Below, piece by piece: positions 8,277 through 17,561 of a stretch of 64,000 nt of DNA. The position numbers and the translations under genes are program-made. The notes under the pieces are model-generated. The model saw nothing but the letters and a program-made list of their open reading frames with translations, did no database searches and had not been told where the DNA came from. Numbering within the stretch: the first letter of the stretch is position 1; the number at the start of each line of letters is the position of its first letter. The stretch is from Trichomonas vaginalis G3 (taxonomy: Eukaryota > Parabasalia > Trichomonadida > Trichomonadidae), in contig NC_067204.1 of the NCBI RefSeq assembly GCF_026262505.1, positions 17,648,165 to 17,712,164 on the forward strand, in the 5' to 3' direction.

Positions 8277-10376
8277 TTATTTGTTATTTGCATTATATAA
8301 AAGAAGAAATTCAACTATTTCTATATTATTTTTATCTGCTGCAATCTGAAGAGCAGTTTGTCCATATATATCTTTTTCGTCAATATTTGAACCATGTGAA
8401 AGAAGAAATTCAACTATTTCTATATTATTTTTATCTGCTGCAACATGAAGAGCTGTTTGTCCATATTTATCTTTTTCGCCGATATTTGAACCATGTGAGA
8501 GAAGAAATTCAGCTGTTTCTTTATTATATAACAATGCTACATAATGTAGAGCTGTTCGTCCAATATTAGCTTTTTCATTGATATTTGCGCCATGTGAAAG
8601 AAGTAATTCCACGATTTCTTTATTATGATTAATTACTGTAATGTGAGGAGTGGTTTTTCCGTTATTATCTTTTTCGTTGAAATTATAAAGAACATATTCT
8701 CCCATTCCTTTTTTATCATTATATACTGCAATATGGAGAGCGGTTTTGCCGTAATTATTTTTTTCATTGATATCAGCACTATATGATAGAAGTAATTCAA
8801 CCATATCTTTATGATCTTTACCTGCTACATAATGAAGGGCAGTGTTTCCTCTTTCATCTTTTTCACTGACATTAACACCATTTGAAAGAAGTAATTCGGC
8901 TATCTCTTTATAATTTCTTTGTGCTGCACAATGAAGAGCGGTTTGTCCATCATTATCTTTTTCATTGATATTTGTACCTTGTGAAAGAAGAAGTTCGACT
9001 ATTTCTTTACTATTATTACGTGTCGCATAATGAAGAGCGGTTTCACCATATTCAGTTTTTTCATCGATATATGCGCCATGCGAAATAAGAATTTGGGCTA
9101 TTTCTTTTCTTTTTCTTTCTGCTGCATAATGAAGAGCGGTGTATCCATAAAGATCTTTTTCGTTGATATTTGCACCATGTGAAATAAGAAATTCGGCTGT
9201 TTCTTTACTCCCAAACTCTATTGCAATATGAAGAGCTGTTTTTCTATAATCATTTTTTTCATTGATATTTGCACCATATGATAGAAGTAATTCAACAATA
9301 TCTTTATAATTTTTATTTGCAGTAATATGAAGAATTATTCTTTGGAAAACACGTTCTGTATTGACATTTGCACCATTTGAAAGAAGAAGTTTGACGATTT
9401 CTTTATTATTATTATCTGTTGCAATATGAAGAGCTGTATTTGCGAATTCATCATTTTCATTGATATCTGCGCCAAGTGAAAGGAAATATTCGCAAAGGGA
9501 TAGAATATCAAAATATGTTGAATATACAAAACATTTGTTAATATCATTTGTTTGGTCAAAATAAACAAAAAATGATTCAAGATTTCTATACATTTGACAA
9601 TAATTCATATCGATCTTTAAATTGTATTCATTCATCAAGAATGTAACAAAATCAATGTTGTGTGAAATAATTGCATATTCCATGCATTCTTTATCTGGTG
9701 TTTGATATTTCAAACATTCACTCATGATCTCTTTGTTTTTTCCTAAAAATGAAAATTGAAGACATATTTGAGTTATTTCTGAGTTAAATTTTGTTCTTAA
9801 TAACTTGAAACAATCCACAGCCCCATGGTAACAACATAATTCAAGTAATGAATATCTTTCATTAGGTTTTGGATATAATTTGCTTTTAAGTTTTTGATCT
9901 TCATCAAATCCTTCTCTTTCAATGAATTGAATGAATCTTTCTTTGTCGTCATTTATAATTGCTCTGTAAATTGTATCTTCTTTAAGAATATCTAGATCTT
10001 CATATGTAAATTTGTTGAAATCATATAAATTGACTAATTTAATTCCATATTCTTTGTAAAACAGGTAGTTAGAAATAGAAGCAATATTTTTGACTTTTGT
10101 TATATGATAATCATCAGATATGAATTTCGCAAGAGCCAAATATGACTTTGAAAAGAAGTTGTTATACGGTATGATATTTAAAATATCTTTTATGATATTT
10201 TCTGGGAGGTATTTCTTCGAATCAATCAGATTTGTTTTGATCATTTTGTAAATCGACCTTAAATCTTCTTCATTTTTCGTTTTTAACTGATACAATGCAT
10301 TATACGAATCAATGTGGTATTTGTAGATACTTCTCAGCTTATTGTATTCATTTGTACTAGAGTCTTGATCAGACAT
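8277..10376 (-). CDS. Ankyrin-repeat protein with N-terminal DUF3447 region, 699 aa
   Basis: The ATG at 10376 starts MSDQDSSTNEYNKLRSIYKY, a family N-terminus shared with the gene at 29638-32043. Residues about 1-150 form the family-specific helical region. About 150-250 match DUF3447 (LLELCCYHGAVDCFKLLR, then the SECLK and AIISHNIDFVTFLMNE motifs). About 13 ankyrin repeats follow from residue 300 to the end, each with a TALHIA / ELLLSHGANINEKD pattern. The repeats are diverged from each other, unlike the homogenised array at 17562, so this copy looks older or under more constraint. One repeat, VLYNFNEKDNNG, is several residues short. Ankyrin repeats bind proteins; the partner and location are unknown. 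A TCATA motif 32 bases before the ATG is conserved with the paralogue and may be the initiator. Confidence 0.9.
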   Translation of the reverse strand: MSDQDSSTNEYNKLRSIYKYHIDSYNALYQLKTKNEEDLRSIYKMIKTNLIDSKKYLPENIIKDILNIIPYNNFFSKSYLALAKFISDDYHITKVKNIASISNYLFYKEYGIKLVNLYDFNKFTYEDLDILKEDTIYRAIINDDKERFIQFIEREGFDEDQKLKSKLYPKPNERYSLLELCCYHGAVDCFKLLRTKFNSEITQICLQFSFLGKNKEIMSECLKYQTPDKECMEYAIISHNIDFVTFLMNEYNLKIDMNYCQMYRNLESFFVYFDQTNDINKCFVYSTYFDILSLCEYFLSLGADINENDEFANTALHIATDNNNKEIVKLLLSNGANVNTERVFQRIILHITANKNYKDIVELLLSYGANINEKNDYRKTALHIAIEFGSKETAEFLISHGANINEKDLYGYTALHYAAERKRKEIAQILISHGAYIDEKTEYGETALHYATRNNSKEIVELLLSQGTNINEKDNDGQTALHCAAQRNYKEIAELLLSNGVNVSEKDERGNTALHYVAGKDHKDMVELLLSYSADINEKNNYGKTALHIAVYNDKKGMGEYVLYNFNEKDNNGKTTPHITVINHNKEIVELLLSHGANINEKANIGRTALHYVALLYNKETAEFLLSHGSNIGEKDKYGQTALHVAADKNNIEIVEFLLSHGSNIDEKDIYGQTALQIAADKNNIEIVEFLLLYNANNK

Positions 10377-10874
10377 TTATAAAAAATTTTGAAATCTTAG
10401 GGTTATGAAAAAAAAATCAAATCGATTTAGAGATATTCAGTATTTTAAGAATCTAAATTTATATATACTTATCAGTTCAGAGAATATATTTAGATGAATG
10501 CCTTGATCAGACGTCTAAGTCTTCCCGACACGATATGGGTCTTAAAAATGTTTCCAAACTTCAGGTACTCTATACCATATTCCCATTTCCCCATATATAG
10601 TAATCAATTTAAAAGACAGAAACAATAAACAATATCAGAATATTAGAATATAACTGGGTACAATTTGTTTGTTTATCCTTGAATAGCAATAAACTTGATA
10701 TTCACAAAAATATTTTGATTTGATTGATATTCAATAACTGTCCTAGGCTTTAATTCAATAATGCTACAGTGATGATAAAAGACTCCGAAATTGAAGCTCC
10801 AATGCTCTATATTTATAAAATTTGAAAAAAACAATAAAAAAATAACAAATTTTTTATATTCAAATTTTAAACAG
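10377..10874. other. Intergenic region between divergent genes
   Basis: Contains the 5' flanks of the ankyrin gene (left) and the NEK kinase (right). A TCAAAT motif about 16 bases before the kinase ATG resembles a trichomonad initiator. Otherwise AT-rich and featureless. Confidence 0.4.
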
Positions 10875-13322
10875 ATGTCTATGGATAATTATACGGTAAA
10901 GAAAGTCATAGGTGAAGGTGCCTATGGCCGAGCTGTCCTATGTGTTGAAAAAGCATCAGGCGAGTACTGTGTAATCAAAGAAATTGCTATGGCAAATCTT
11001 AGTGCCCAAGAACAAAAAGATGCGAAGAAGGAAGTTAAGATTCTTTCATCTCTTCATCATCCTAACATCATTGGTTATCGTACAAGCTTCAACGCGAAAA
11101 ACGTTCTTCATATTGTCATGGATTATGCAGATAACGGAGATCTTTTTACACAAATTCAGAATGCTCGAGGTGTACACTTCAAGGAAGACCAAATTCTCGA
11201 TTGGTTCGTCCAAATTTGCCTTGCTCTTAAACATATTCACGATAGAAAAATTTTACACAGAGATATCAAGTGCCAGAACATTTTCTTAATGAAAAATGGT
11301 ATGATCAAAATGGGTGATTTCGGTATTGCAAAGATTTTGGATCACACAACACAATTATCTAAAACAGCGATTGGTACACCATATTACTTGTCCCCAGAAA
11401 TATGCGAAGGCAAAGCTTACAACTCCAAGTCTGATATTTGGTCCCTTGGATGCGTCCTTTATGAGCTTTGTACGCTGAATCATGCTTTCGATGCAAATTG
11501 CATGAACGGTTTGATCATGAAGATTCTCCGTTCGAAGCATGCTCCTATCCCTTACTACTACAGCCAGCCACTTCGTTCTCTTGTCGATAGTTTGTTAAAT
11601 AAAGATGCTAAAAAGCGTCCATCAATCAACCAAATCCTTAAACTCGACTTTATTCGTAATAGAATCGGTAACTTACTTAGCGCTACGATGCAGAAGATCG
11701 AATTTAGCCATACTGTATTTCATAAAGTCAAAGCTTGTGAAACACCAGATAATTTGAAGCCAGAAAACTTCCACAAACAAGAAGAATTAGCTCCTATATC
11801 AGAAGATAAGCCACAAGTCCAACCTCAGCAAGTTGCCCCATCAAATAACGTTATTAACAACAAACCGCACGTTAAACCTACACCAAAACCATACGCTCCT
11901 ATCAAGCAGGCCCAACCACCTGCTCCTGAGAAGCCGCCGATCGCCAAACGCCCATCTCCAGCAAATGCTCCAGCAATTGCAAAGAGACCATCACCGGCTG
12001 CACCTAAAAAACCAAAAGTAAGCCTTGTAGCTGCTGCCGCCGCTGAAAAACCAGCGAAAGGAGGAATGAAGTTAACATCTCATTCAAATCAATCGAAAGA
12101 AGAACTAATTAAGAAGAAGAACGAGATGGTTATGGCTGAAAGAGAGAAACAGAAGCAATTAAAGGCAGCCAGAGAAGAAGAAGCCAGAAAACAAGAAGAA
12201 ATTGAGAACCAAAAGAGATTAGAAGTCCAAGAAAAGCACAAACAAGCAGCATTAGAGAGAAAGAGAAAACTTGAAGAGCTCAAACGCGAAGATGCTGCTC
12301 GAAAGAAGAAATTTGATAATCTTGAAGCTCCTTTCAAAGCCCAGATGAAAGCTCCACCTCCACAACCATCCAAACCTGCAAGAGCTCGTCCAGCACTTCC
12401 ATCTTCTTCTAATTCTGAGTCTCCAAGGTCAACTGGAAGTAATCAGAGTTCCGACAACGAACAGAAAGGTTCAGACAGGCTAACGGCATCACCACGTAGC
12501 GATGAAGACGAGAAGCCAATGAAAGTCACAGTCAGACCAGGCAAAGTAAAGAAGCGGGATGAAGAAATTTCAAATCTCAGAGAAATGATCCAGAGGAAAC
12601 GCGCTGAGTTAAGAAGACAAGCAATGGCTGAGAAAGAAAACGTTATCAAGATCGGTGGCGTAGAAATCCCAGCAGATATACCAAAGCAACAACCAGAAAA
12701 TCAACAAAAATCTGAACCTCAGAAAATTGAACAGCCTCAGAAAATTGAGGAACCTCAGAAAATTTCAGAGCCACCAAAACCAGAAGAGAAGAAACCAGAG
12801 CCTGTTCAAGATAAGAAAGAAGGCGAAATCAAGGTCCAAGAAGACAAGAAAGAAGGTGAAAAGCCGAAGAAGAGTTTCCAAGATTTCATTGATATGTCAA
12901 GTAGTGACGAAAGCGATGACGAAGCAAACGAACTTATTGAGTTGGCCGCCATTGCTAAGAGCATCTTCGATAACCCACCAGATGACGATGAAGCTGAAGA
13001 AGAAGGCGAAGAACACCATGAAGAAGAAAAACCAGCACCAGGAAAATTCATTTTCAATGGAAAAGAATTGATTTTGGATTACGTCAGTGGTGATGATTCA
13101 TTGAGCTACAGAGTTGAAGCATTAAGACAGTTCATTGAACAGGGTTTGGGATTAGACACTTTCCTTGCTATATATAAACTGTTGACTGATGAATCTGATA
13201 ACATGTCTGATGTCGATATCGATAAGAAGACAAAGGAAATCTTGCATACAAAGGATCAGTTGACATTCTACCCTCTACTTAACCAATTGATCAAGTGTGA
13301 AGATACACTTAACCAAGCATAA
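10875..13322 (+). CDS. NIMA-related (NEK1-type) serine/threonine protein kinase, 815 aa
   Basis: I start at the ATG at 10875 (MSMDNYTVKK); the open frame runs 28 codons further upstream without an ATG. The kinase domain spans residues 6-265, with glycine loop GEGAYG (13-18), catalytic Lys35 in VIKEI, HRDIKCQN near 128, DFGIAK near 148 and the NEK-typical IGTPYYLSPEIC. All catalytic residues are present. A proline/lysine-rich region and a long charged coiled coil (about 395-650) follow. The C-terminal 80 residues (LRQFIEQGLGLDTFLAIYKLL... then LTFYPLLNQLI) resemble the C-terminal segment of animal NEK1, which supports the NEK1 subtype. NEK1 kinases act at basal bodies, flagella and in cell-cycle control; a role at the trichomonad mastigont is inference. 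Trichomonads have many NEKs, so orthology is not certain. Confidence 0.92.
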   Translation: MSMDNYTVKKVIGEGAYGRAVLCVEKASGEYCVIKEIAMANLSAQEQKDAKKEVKILSSLHHPNIIGYRTSFNAKNVLHIVMDYADNGDLFTQIQNARGVHFKEDQILDWFVQICLALKHIHDRKILHRDIKCQNIFLMKNGMIKMGDFGIAKILDHTTQLSKTAIGTPYYLSPEICEGKAYNSKSDIWSLGCVLYELCTLNHAFDANCMNGLIMKILRSKHAPIPYYYSQPLRSLVDSLLNKDAKKRPSINQILKLDFIRNRIGNLLSATMQKIEFSHTVFHKVKACETPDNLKPENFHKQEELAPISEDKPQVQPQQVAPSNNVINNKPHVKPTPKPYAPIKQAQPPAPEKPPIAKRPSPANAPAIAKRPSPAAPKKPKVSLVAAAAAEKPAKGGMKLTSHSNQSKEELIKKKNEMVMAEREKQKQLKAAREEEARKQEEIENQKRLEVQEKHKQAALERKRKLEELKREDAARKKKFDNLEAPFKAQMKAPPPQPSKPARARPALPSSSNSESPRSTGSNQSSDNEQKGSDRLTASPRSDEDEKPMKVTVRPGKVKKRDEEISNLREMIQRKRAELRRQAMAEKENVIKIGGVEIPADIPKQQPENQQKSEPQKIEQPQKIEEPQKISEPPKPEEKKPEPVQDKKEGEIKVQEDKKEGEKPKKSFQDFIDMSSSDESDDEANELIELAAIAKSIFDNPPDDDEAEEEGEEHHEEEKPAPGKFIFNGKELILDYVSGDDSLSYRVEALRQFIEQGLGLDTFLAIYKLLTDESDNMSDVDIDKKTKEILHTKDQLTFYPLLNQLIKCEDTLNQA

Positions 13323-15520
13323 ACATGTATATATATATTAATAAATAAATATTTTTTTTAAATGAATACACTCTTTCTCTCGCAATCAAGAAAGTTAAAT
13401 TCATATTATTAAGTATGTCGAGACTTGCAAACGCAGATATTTTATTGTATTATGAAAGGTAAACGAAAAAGATCGCTCATGAAGAGAAATATTCGATGTT
13501 AAGAAAGTAAATTTTTTATTAGTTAGACTGATTTCAGAAATTTTCTTTGAAGAAACGCCTTTTTGGTTTTTTCTTCTACAGTTGCATATAAAATATGCAA
13601 AAGTAAGGATTTGTAATTAAAAAAAAATTAGAATTCGGTAAATTAATCGTTAGTTCTTTGATGATATTAATCATTCTTTATTATAACAAGATTGTGGTAA
13701 TAATTACTGTGTATGATCGTGTATACTTGCACGAAATTTTGATAAGTTTCGAAAACTATTTGTAATATGTTCAAATATATATTATAATTCAATAATACGT
13801 TATGTCATTAACTGAAAACAATCGACATATTGTGATTGAAGAAAATCGATATCAATATTTTAATTTTTCGACCCCTTTTTGACTGAAAGACATTACCTTC
13901 GACACCCGGAATAAATTCCTCTTTGAATATTTTTCCCAAATTTTTTCTATTTGAGAAAAAGCCTAAACAAATTTGTAGAAAATGTTGCCATTTTTTACAA
14001 TTCTCAATTTTTTTGGAAAAATGAGGTTAAAAATCTTGAAGAATTTGAAATAATATAGAAAGAAATCAATTTTGATGCATTCTAAATCGATAGATGCGTT
14101 TTATTTTTGTAATTATAAAATATTTTCCTAAAATATGTCAAATATTCAACAAAATTAAATTTAATGATATAAAAATAAAACTTATTTACCAAAATTTTTG
14201 TTCACTCATAACTTTCTATCAAATTCAATATATACTACTATATAGGTCATTAAGCATTGTAAATAATCCAAAAATATACCTGGTTCGAATTAAAAATTTG
14301 CTTCACATGCTTAAAAAACATAGTAGACATATAGAAAATAATCCGCAATATCATGATTTTATTCAAAAGTAAGTTCAAGATATCATGAATATTGCAATTC
14401 TATAAACAATCTGAATTAAATATGTAGTAAACTCGCATATTTAGACTTCTCATCATAATCTTTTTATCAGTTAATGACTATTGCTATAGAACAAGCAACA
14501 TTAGTTCTGTATCTCTTAATCAAACATAAGTTAAGCTAAGGGAGTTGACATTTTATCACATGATAGTATTTATAATATTATTTCAGAATTTCTAGACAAC
14601 ATGTTGTTTCAATATTGTTTTAATTTTGTTATGCCAAAATAGCACTTTGGTTATCATTGGTAATTCGTAAGGTTGCTACTGTTGTAATATTTCGAAAAAA
14701 TAAAAGTATTAACTTTAATGCAAGATAAAATGAGTTGGATATCGAAAATTGGATCTTGCAATATTAATATTTTTCAATCCCTAGTATATCATTGTTTCAT
14801 ATTGATTAAGCGGATCAATTCCGTCTCAATGAAGAGATAAAGAAGAAACAATATACTCAGCTGCCACATTTATTGTAACCTTTTTTGAGCTCTTATAGGA
14901 GATATCGAAAAATAAGATTTGGGTATTTCTCATTCGATATGACAGAAAACACATGTTTCTTGTGCATATACTTATAGTAGAATTAAAGCATACCTTATTC
15001 CAAAAGATAATATTTGTTCGAAATAAATAAGAATTCATAAGCGGTGCAGTATGTTATGGTTTGGCTCCATTCATAGGATTGAACCATTCAGCATCATGGC
15101 ATAAATTTACCCCATTTTATAAAATTGCCTGGATTATTATAAATGGATTAGCTATAATATTTTGAAAAATGATTTTCTTAAAAAAATAACTAGTTTAACA
15201 TCGAAATATAAGTGTTTACAAGAATAATTTTTTCGTTTCCGGTTCCAAGCATATTAAAGCTAAAGAATGCTCCATAAAATAAAACTGGTTAATAGAATTA
15301 ACTCGATTCCACATGGGAACAGCTCCTGCTTATTATAAAATTTTCTTTGAACTCAAAAACGATAAACTTATCAAATTAAATCCATCATTAATATGGTGTA
15401 TTAACTGTCCTATTCTTAAATATTGCAAGAGAACACGTGTTTTATAGTTGGCTGGCGATGAGGGAAAACCGTCGACCAACAACGATAGATTTTGGTTTGA
15501 GATACAATTTTTCCCTAATT
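13323..15520. other. Long intergenic region, 2.2 kb
   Basis: AT-rich. The only longish open frame (14094-14372, plus strand) has a composition like random AT-rich DNA (Ile, Lys, Asn, Phe) and no family likeness. No hairpin array, tRNA or relic that I can defend. The last bases hold the IscU promoter. Confidence 0.5.
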
Positions 15521-15525
15521 TCATT
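15521..15525 (+). promoter_or_regulatory. Probable initiator (Inr) of the IscU gene
   Basis: TCATT, with the A at 15523, lies 11 bases before the ATG and fits the trichomonad initiator TCA-Y-(T/A), which normally sits within about 20 bases of the start codon. It would give a very short 5' leader. Confidence 0.5.
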
Positions 15526-15533
15526 TCAACAGA

Positions 15534-15992
15534 ATGCTCGCTGCAGTTTCCCGCTCCTCCGCTCTCAACATGATGAAGCCACTCGGCATCATGTTCTATC
15601 ACGAAAATGTTAACAAGCACTTCAAGAATCCACAGAATACAGGCTCTCTTGACATGAAGGCACCAGATGTCGGCACTGGCATTGTCGGAGCTCCAGCTTG
15701 TGGTGATGCTCTCAAGCTTCAGGTCAAGATCAATGACAAGGGTGTTATCGAAGACGTCAAGTTCCGTGCTTTCGGCTGCCCAGCAGCTGTTGCATCATCC
15801 TCCCTTGCTACAACAATGATCAAGGGCAAGACTGTCGAAGAGGCTCTCGCCATCAAGAACACAGCCATCGCCAAAGAACTCAATTTACCACCTGTTAAGC
15901 AGCATTGCTCAATGCTTGCTCAGGATGCCATCAAGGCAGCCATTAACAGCTGGCGTAAGAAACAGGCTGCCAAGAAGGCTGCTGCTAAATAA
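15534..15992 (+). CDS. iscU: IscU-type Fe-S cluster scaffold protein, hydrogenosomal, 152 aa
   Basis: The protein is the scaffold on which the cysteine desulfurase IscS builds iron-sulfur clusters. The three ligand cysteines are present: C56 in GAPACGD, C82 in FGCPAAVASSS and C125 in VKQHCSML. The Asp after the first cysteine and the LPPVK motif (118-122) that docks the Hsp70 partner are also there. Residues 1-17, MLAAVSRSSALNMMKPL, lack acidic residues and contain Ser and Arg, like hydrogenosomal targeting peptides. The loop FGCPAA differs from the usual FGCGSA. Length fits the family. Codons are richer in G and C than those of neighbouring genes, as expected for high expression. It stands alone, with no IscS or ferredoxin gene next to it. 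Confidence 0.95.
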   Translation: MLAAVSRSSALNMMKPLGIMFYHENVNKHFKNPQNTGSLDMKAPDVGTGIVGAPACGDALKLQVKINDKGVIEDVKFRAFGCPAAVASSSLATTMIKGKTVEEALAIKNTAIAKELNLPPVKQHCSMLAQDAIKAAINSWRKKQAAKKAAAK

Positions 15993-16137
15993 GCATTTCA
16001 TGCATTGTTCTCTTAAAATTAAAAATTTCTAATAAAATTAAGTTAATACTGAACATTTCCTACTTTATTCATTTGGAAAGAGATTGTTTAAATAGTATTT
16101 TATTATTGTCATAGGTTTAACAAAGATTTTGTAGATT

Positions 16138-17076
16138 TTAAAGTAAATCGAGGTCGCTTTCTTCCTCATCCTTATCATCCTGTGCAGGAGCTGGGGCAGG
16201 GGCAGCCTCGCCACTGCCTGGTAATAGTTGTGGAGCTGATTTCGGAGCCTTGAAACCCATAATAATTCTTCCAATTTCTGGCTTAAGCATTTGAATGATA
16301 AAGTTCTTTTGGCCGGCCTCGATAAGATCGCCATCCTGATTCTTTACGCCACGAAGAATAAAGTCGATCATTGAAAAATCTTCAGTATGAACGTAGTATT
16401 CTTTTTGCATGGCCTCCTCAAAAACATTCTGGGCAGCAACGATATCACCGCGCTGAAGATGAATGGCAATAATAGCTGAAATGCAATGGGCAGCAGCATC
16501 TGTGTTCTTTAGGAACAAGAATGCCTTTTCTGCGCGTGCCCAAGCCTTGAAGACATCTGGGTATTTCTTCATTTCTAGTGCTAAGCAAGCGCAATCTAAG
16601 AAAGTTTCTTTCTCCCATGTATATTGCTCGTCGTCCTCAACTAAGTCGAGAGCACTGTTGTAAAGCTGATATGAAATCTCTTTATCGATAGGACGCATGC
16701 GAGAAGCCATTTCACGAACAGCTCTGATTCCTGCCAAAGCTTGGTTGCCGGCCTGGAAACGGCATTTGCAGAGATCAAGAATTGGAACAAGCTGATCGTA
16801 CTGCTTATCTTGGAAGGCTGCTTGTGATGCATTTTGGGATAATGCGCCAGCCTTTAAAGGAAGATTGCATTTATCATAAGCATCAGCACCCTTCATAGCT
16901 GCGTTCATGGCTTCTTTGTAGAGTTTAGCTTTGTAGAGAATGTTATATGCCTTTTCAAAAGCTGCGCCACCGCTAGCATAATCTGGTTTTGAGAAAATTC
17001 CGCCCTTGCATTCCTTTTCGGCTGACTTTAAAATGGATTGGGCCTCTTTCATTGCTTTTTCTTGTGGGTTTGACAT
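16138..17076 (-). CDS. SNAP-family protein (gamma-SNAP-like), NSF adaptor, 312 aa
   Basis: SNAPs recruit the ATPase NSF to SNARE bundles after membrane fusion. The protein is all-helical with TPR-like pairs: an N-terminal AFEKAYNILYKAKLYKEAMNAAMKGADAYDKC region, a central IRAVREMASRMRPIDKEISYQLYNSALDLVEDDEQYTWEKE region (quoted in parts of the family pattern) and an alanine/proline linker before the acidic end ESDLDLL. Acidic, leucine-containing ends are typical of SNAPs, which use them to stimulate NSF. The order of motifs and the A/G-R-A spacing look closer to gamma- than alpha-SNAP, but that subtype is a judgement by eye. The ATG at 17076 is the first in frame. TCATTTCATAG directly before it offers two initiator matches. 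Confidence 0.8.
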   Translation of the reverse strand: MSNPQEKAMKEAQSILKSAEKECKGGIFSKPDYASGGAAFEKAYNILYKAKLYKEAMNAAMKGADAYDKCNLPLKAGALSQNASQAAFQDKQYDQLVPILDLCKCRFQAGNQALAGIRAVREMASRMRPIDKEISYQLYNSALDLVEDDEQYTWEKETFLDCACLALEMKKYPDVFKAWARAEKAFLFLKNTDAAAHCISAIIAIHLQRGDIVAAQNVFEEAMQKEYYVHTEDFSMIDFILRGVKNQDGDLIEAGQKNFIIQMLKPEIGRIIMGFKAPKSAPQLLPGSGEAAPAPAPAQDDKDEEESDLDLL

Positions 17077-17077
17077 C

Positions 17078-17087
17078 TATGAAATGA
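17078..17087 (-). promoter_or_regulatory. Probable initiator pair of the SNAP gene
   Basis: Read on the minus strand, TCATT (17087-17083) and TCATA (17082-17078) abut, one to two bases before the ATG region. Both fit TCA-Y-(T/A). Confidence 0.4.
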
Positions 17088-17561
17088 ATTCGTACGGTTT
17101 CCTATCGTTTTTTTCTCTGATAAACAACAAAAATAACTCGTTTCTTAATCGAACCTTAATAAACTTACATACTTCTCTTAATTGAGCTGAAATTTGATAT
17201 TGATTATGGTTGGCTATAGATTCGAAGCTTTTGATTAGGGTATCCATACTTATTCTTCATACCACTAAATGCTATATATTATATGCTTCAAAGCGAAATA
17301 GATATTATAAAGTGATGTGAATGATTCGCTTGAAATTGTCAAATGCATATTTGAAAACGGGCCCTATAATAACCATGTGTAGGGTTGCTAATTTAGATGA
17401 TCTTTTTGGATCATCCAAATTCGAAATAACCCAAAGATCATCCTAAATTCGAGTTTTAGATTTTTCAATTTTTTTGAAAGAAAAGAGCTTTTAAAACGGG
17501 TATAAATATCGAGCAAACAGTTTACACATAGCGCATTATTTGTCAATTTTTTTTTTCCATT
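17088..17561. other. Intergenic region with one end of a 14-bp inverted pair
   Basis: TGTAGGGTTGCTAA at 17378-17391 is repeated in inverse orientation at 20913-20926, beyond the ankyrin gene. Just after it is a hairpin, GATGATC/GATCATC. The last 40 bases (GCGCATTATTTGTCAA and a T run) are conserved upstream of the paralogous gene at 58158. Confidence 0.5.

Noticed and set aside
14094-14372. 92-codon open frame with ATG
   Set aside because: Composition is what random AT-rich DNA gives (Ile, Lys, Asn, Phe, Tyr) with no family likeness.
15060-15110. Short likeness to the IscU start region (CAGCATCATGG type)
   Set aside because: Only about 20 bases resemble it, with no continued reading frame; taken as chance.
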